DNA of 64,000 nucleotides from contig DAIDKH010000005.1 in NCBI GenBank assembly GCA_027450145.1, positions 1 to 64,000 on the forward strand. Direction: 5' to 3'. Below, one piece after another: positions 63,762 to 64,000 of this stretch. The position numbers were made by a program, and so were the translations under genes. The notes beneath the pieces are model-generated. The model saw nothing but the letters and a program-made list of their open reading frames with translations, was not told the DNA's origin and did not search any database. Within the stretch, counting starts at the first letter, position 1. The number at the start of each line of letters is the position of its first letter. This stretch comes from Chthonomonadaceae bacterium. GTDB taxonomy: Bacteria; Armatimonadota; Chthonomonadetes; Chthonomonadales; Chthonomonadaceae.

Positions 63762-63781
63762 AAGGTTCGCAGCGGGCTAGT

Positions 63782-64000
63782 CTAGAGTTCACATACGAGC
63801 TGCGTGAGCGTGACAAACCTGGCATTCCTTTGTCGCAAATAACTCACCACGTGCTTTAGGTTATCGGCATTGTGCTGGGAATCATGCATACCCAGGACCA
63901 GGTAGGGCGTCTGCTCGAGGTGCGCATCAATGAGCGGTTTTAGTCGGTCAAAGCCTTCATCAAGGTAACCGCGTGCTCCATTGATATTTGCCACAGGGGC
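63782..64000 (-). CDS. C-terminal part of a polysaccharide deacetylase-like protein, cut by the window edge
   Basis: The frame is open to the right edge; the true start lies outside the window. The visible 72 residues include VLGMHDSQHNADNLKHVVSYLRQRNARFVTLTQLV. In polysaccharide deacetylases (carbohydrate esterase family 4) the C-terminus has the same layout: a histidine-bearing strand, a helix, then FVTLxEL. Catalytic residues would lie upstream. The assignment rests on this C-terminal pattern only. Its terminator hairpin lies just beyond the stop at 63726-63761. Confidence 0.5.
   Translation of the reverse strand, partial: APVANINGARGYLDEGFDRLKPLIDAHLEQTPYLVLGMHDSQHNADNLKHVVSYLRQRNARFVTLTQLVCEL

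Noticed and set aside
1-64000. CRISPR array or rRNA genes
   Set aside because: No regularly spaced repeats and no rRNA sequence were seen; the only RNA gene found is tRNA-Pro.

Overview
The window looks like chromosomal DNA of a free-living, glycan-degrading, respiring bacterium, most likely Armatimonadota (inference, no 16S here). The main clue is a prepilin-like protein at 25129-25983 with an [20 protein letters not shown]-type N-terminus, a 'QDYDETYPP' segment and a C-terminal H-X9-DG motif, next to a GntR/LacI-type regulator. Other clues are the many Gfo/Idh/MocA oxidoreductases, GH29, GH38 and GH172 glycosidases, and a two-CW-like cysteine motif.

Layout. (1) 119-4999: aldo/keto reductase, zinc alcohol dehydrogenase, GH29 alpha-L-fucosidase and acetate kinase, reading like a sugar (perhaps fucose) catabolic operon. 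A convergent acyl-CoA ligase overlaps its end. (2) 6664-8826: a GNAT-type protein and an unknown secreted protein. (3) 8935-10631: an IS3-family element with a -1 frameshift site; its right end supplies the last codons of a small neighbouring ORF. (4) 10904-17402: a glycan and redox neighbourhood with two Gfo/Idh/MocA oxidoreductases, GH172, SGNH hydrolase, LtrA and an alpha/beta hydrolase. (5) 17615-23530: an operon for cobalamin-dependent methyl transfer: corrinoid protein (MtaC-like), methanol:corrinoid methyltransferase (MtaB-like), two UroD-family proteins and a RACo-type reductive activator, closed by a terminator. (6) 23792-26281: GntR/LacI regulator, prepilin-like protein and lipoprotein with consensus promoters and repeated GTACCAAA sites. 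(7) 26354-30698: GH38 alpha-mannosidase and a PHP-like protein on the minus strand. (8) 31468-38416: efp, a membrane protein with a two-CW-like motif, accB without the biotin-acceptor lysine, accC, bioY, mutS. (9) 38411-46550: HD-GYP protein, tRNA-Pro(TGG), a C39-like cysteine protease translationally coupled to a cyclase-like/STAND ATPase/TPR protein, and an ADP-ribosylglycohydrolase-family protein. (10) 46982-49117: chemotaxis receptor. (11) 49553-60054: complex I genes nuoG-H-J-K-L-M-N without nuoI. (12) 60530-64000: beta-propeller lipoprotein, dtd, Na+/H+ antiporter and a partial deacetylase-like gene at the edge.

How the parts fit. The glycosidases and oxidoreductases suggest use of plant or microbial glycans. 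The corrinoid operon suggests the cell also harvests methyl groups, by homology from methanol, or from another methyl compound. Complex I and the antiporter point to respiratory energy metabolism. The most unusual items are the corrinoid operon, the lysine-less biotin carrier protein beside an otherwise intact biotin carboxylase, and the protease/STAND pair.
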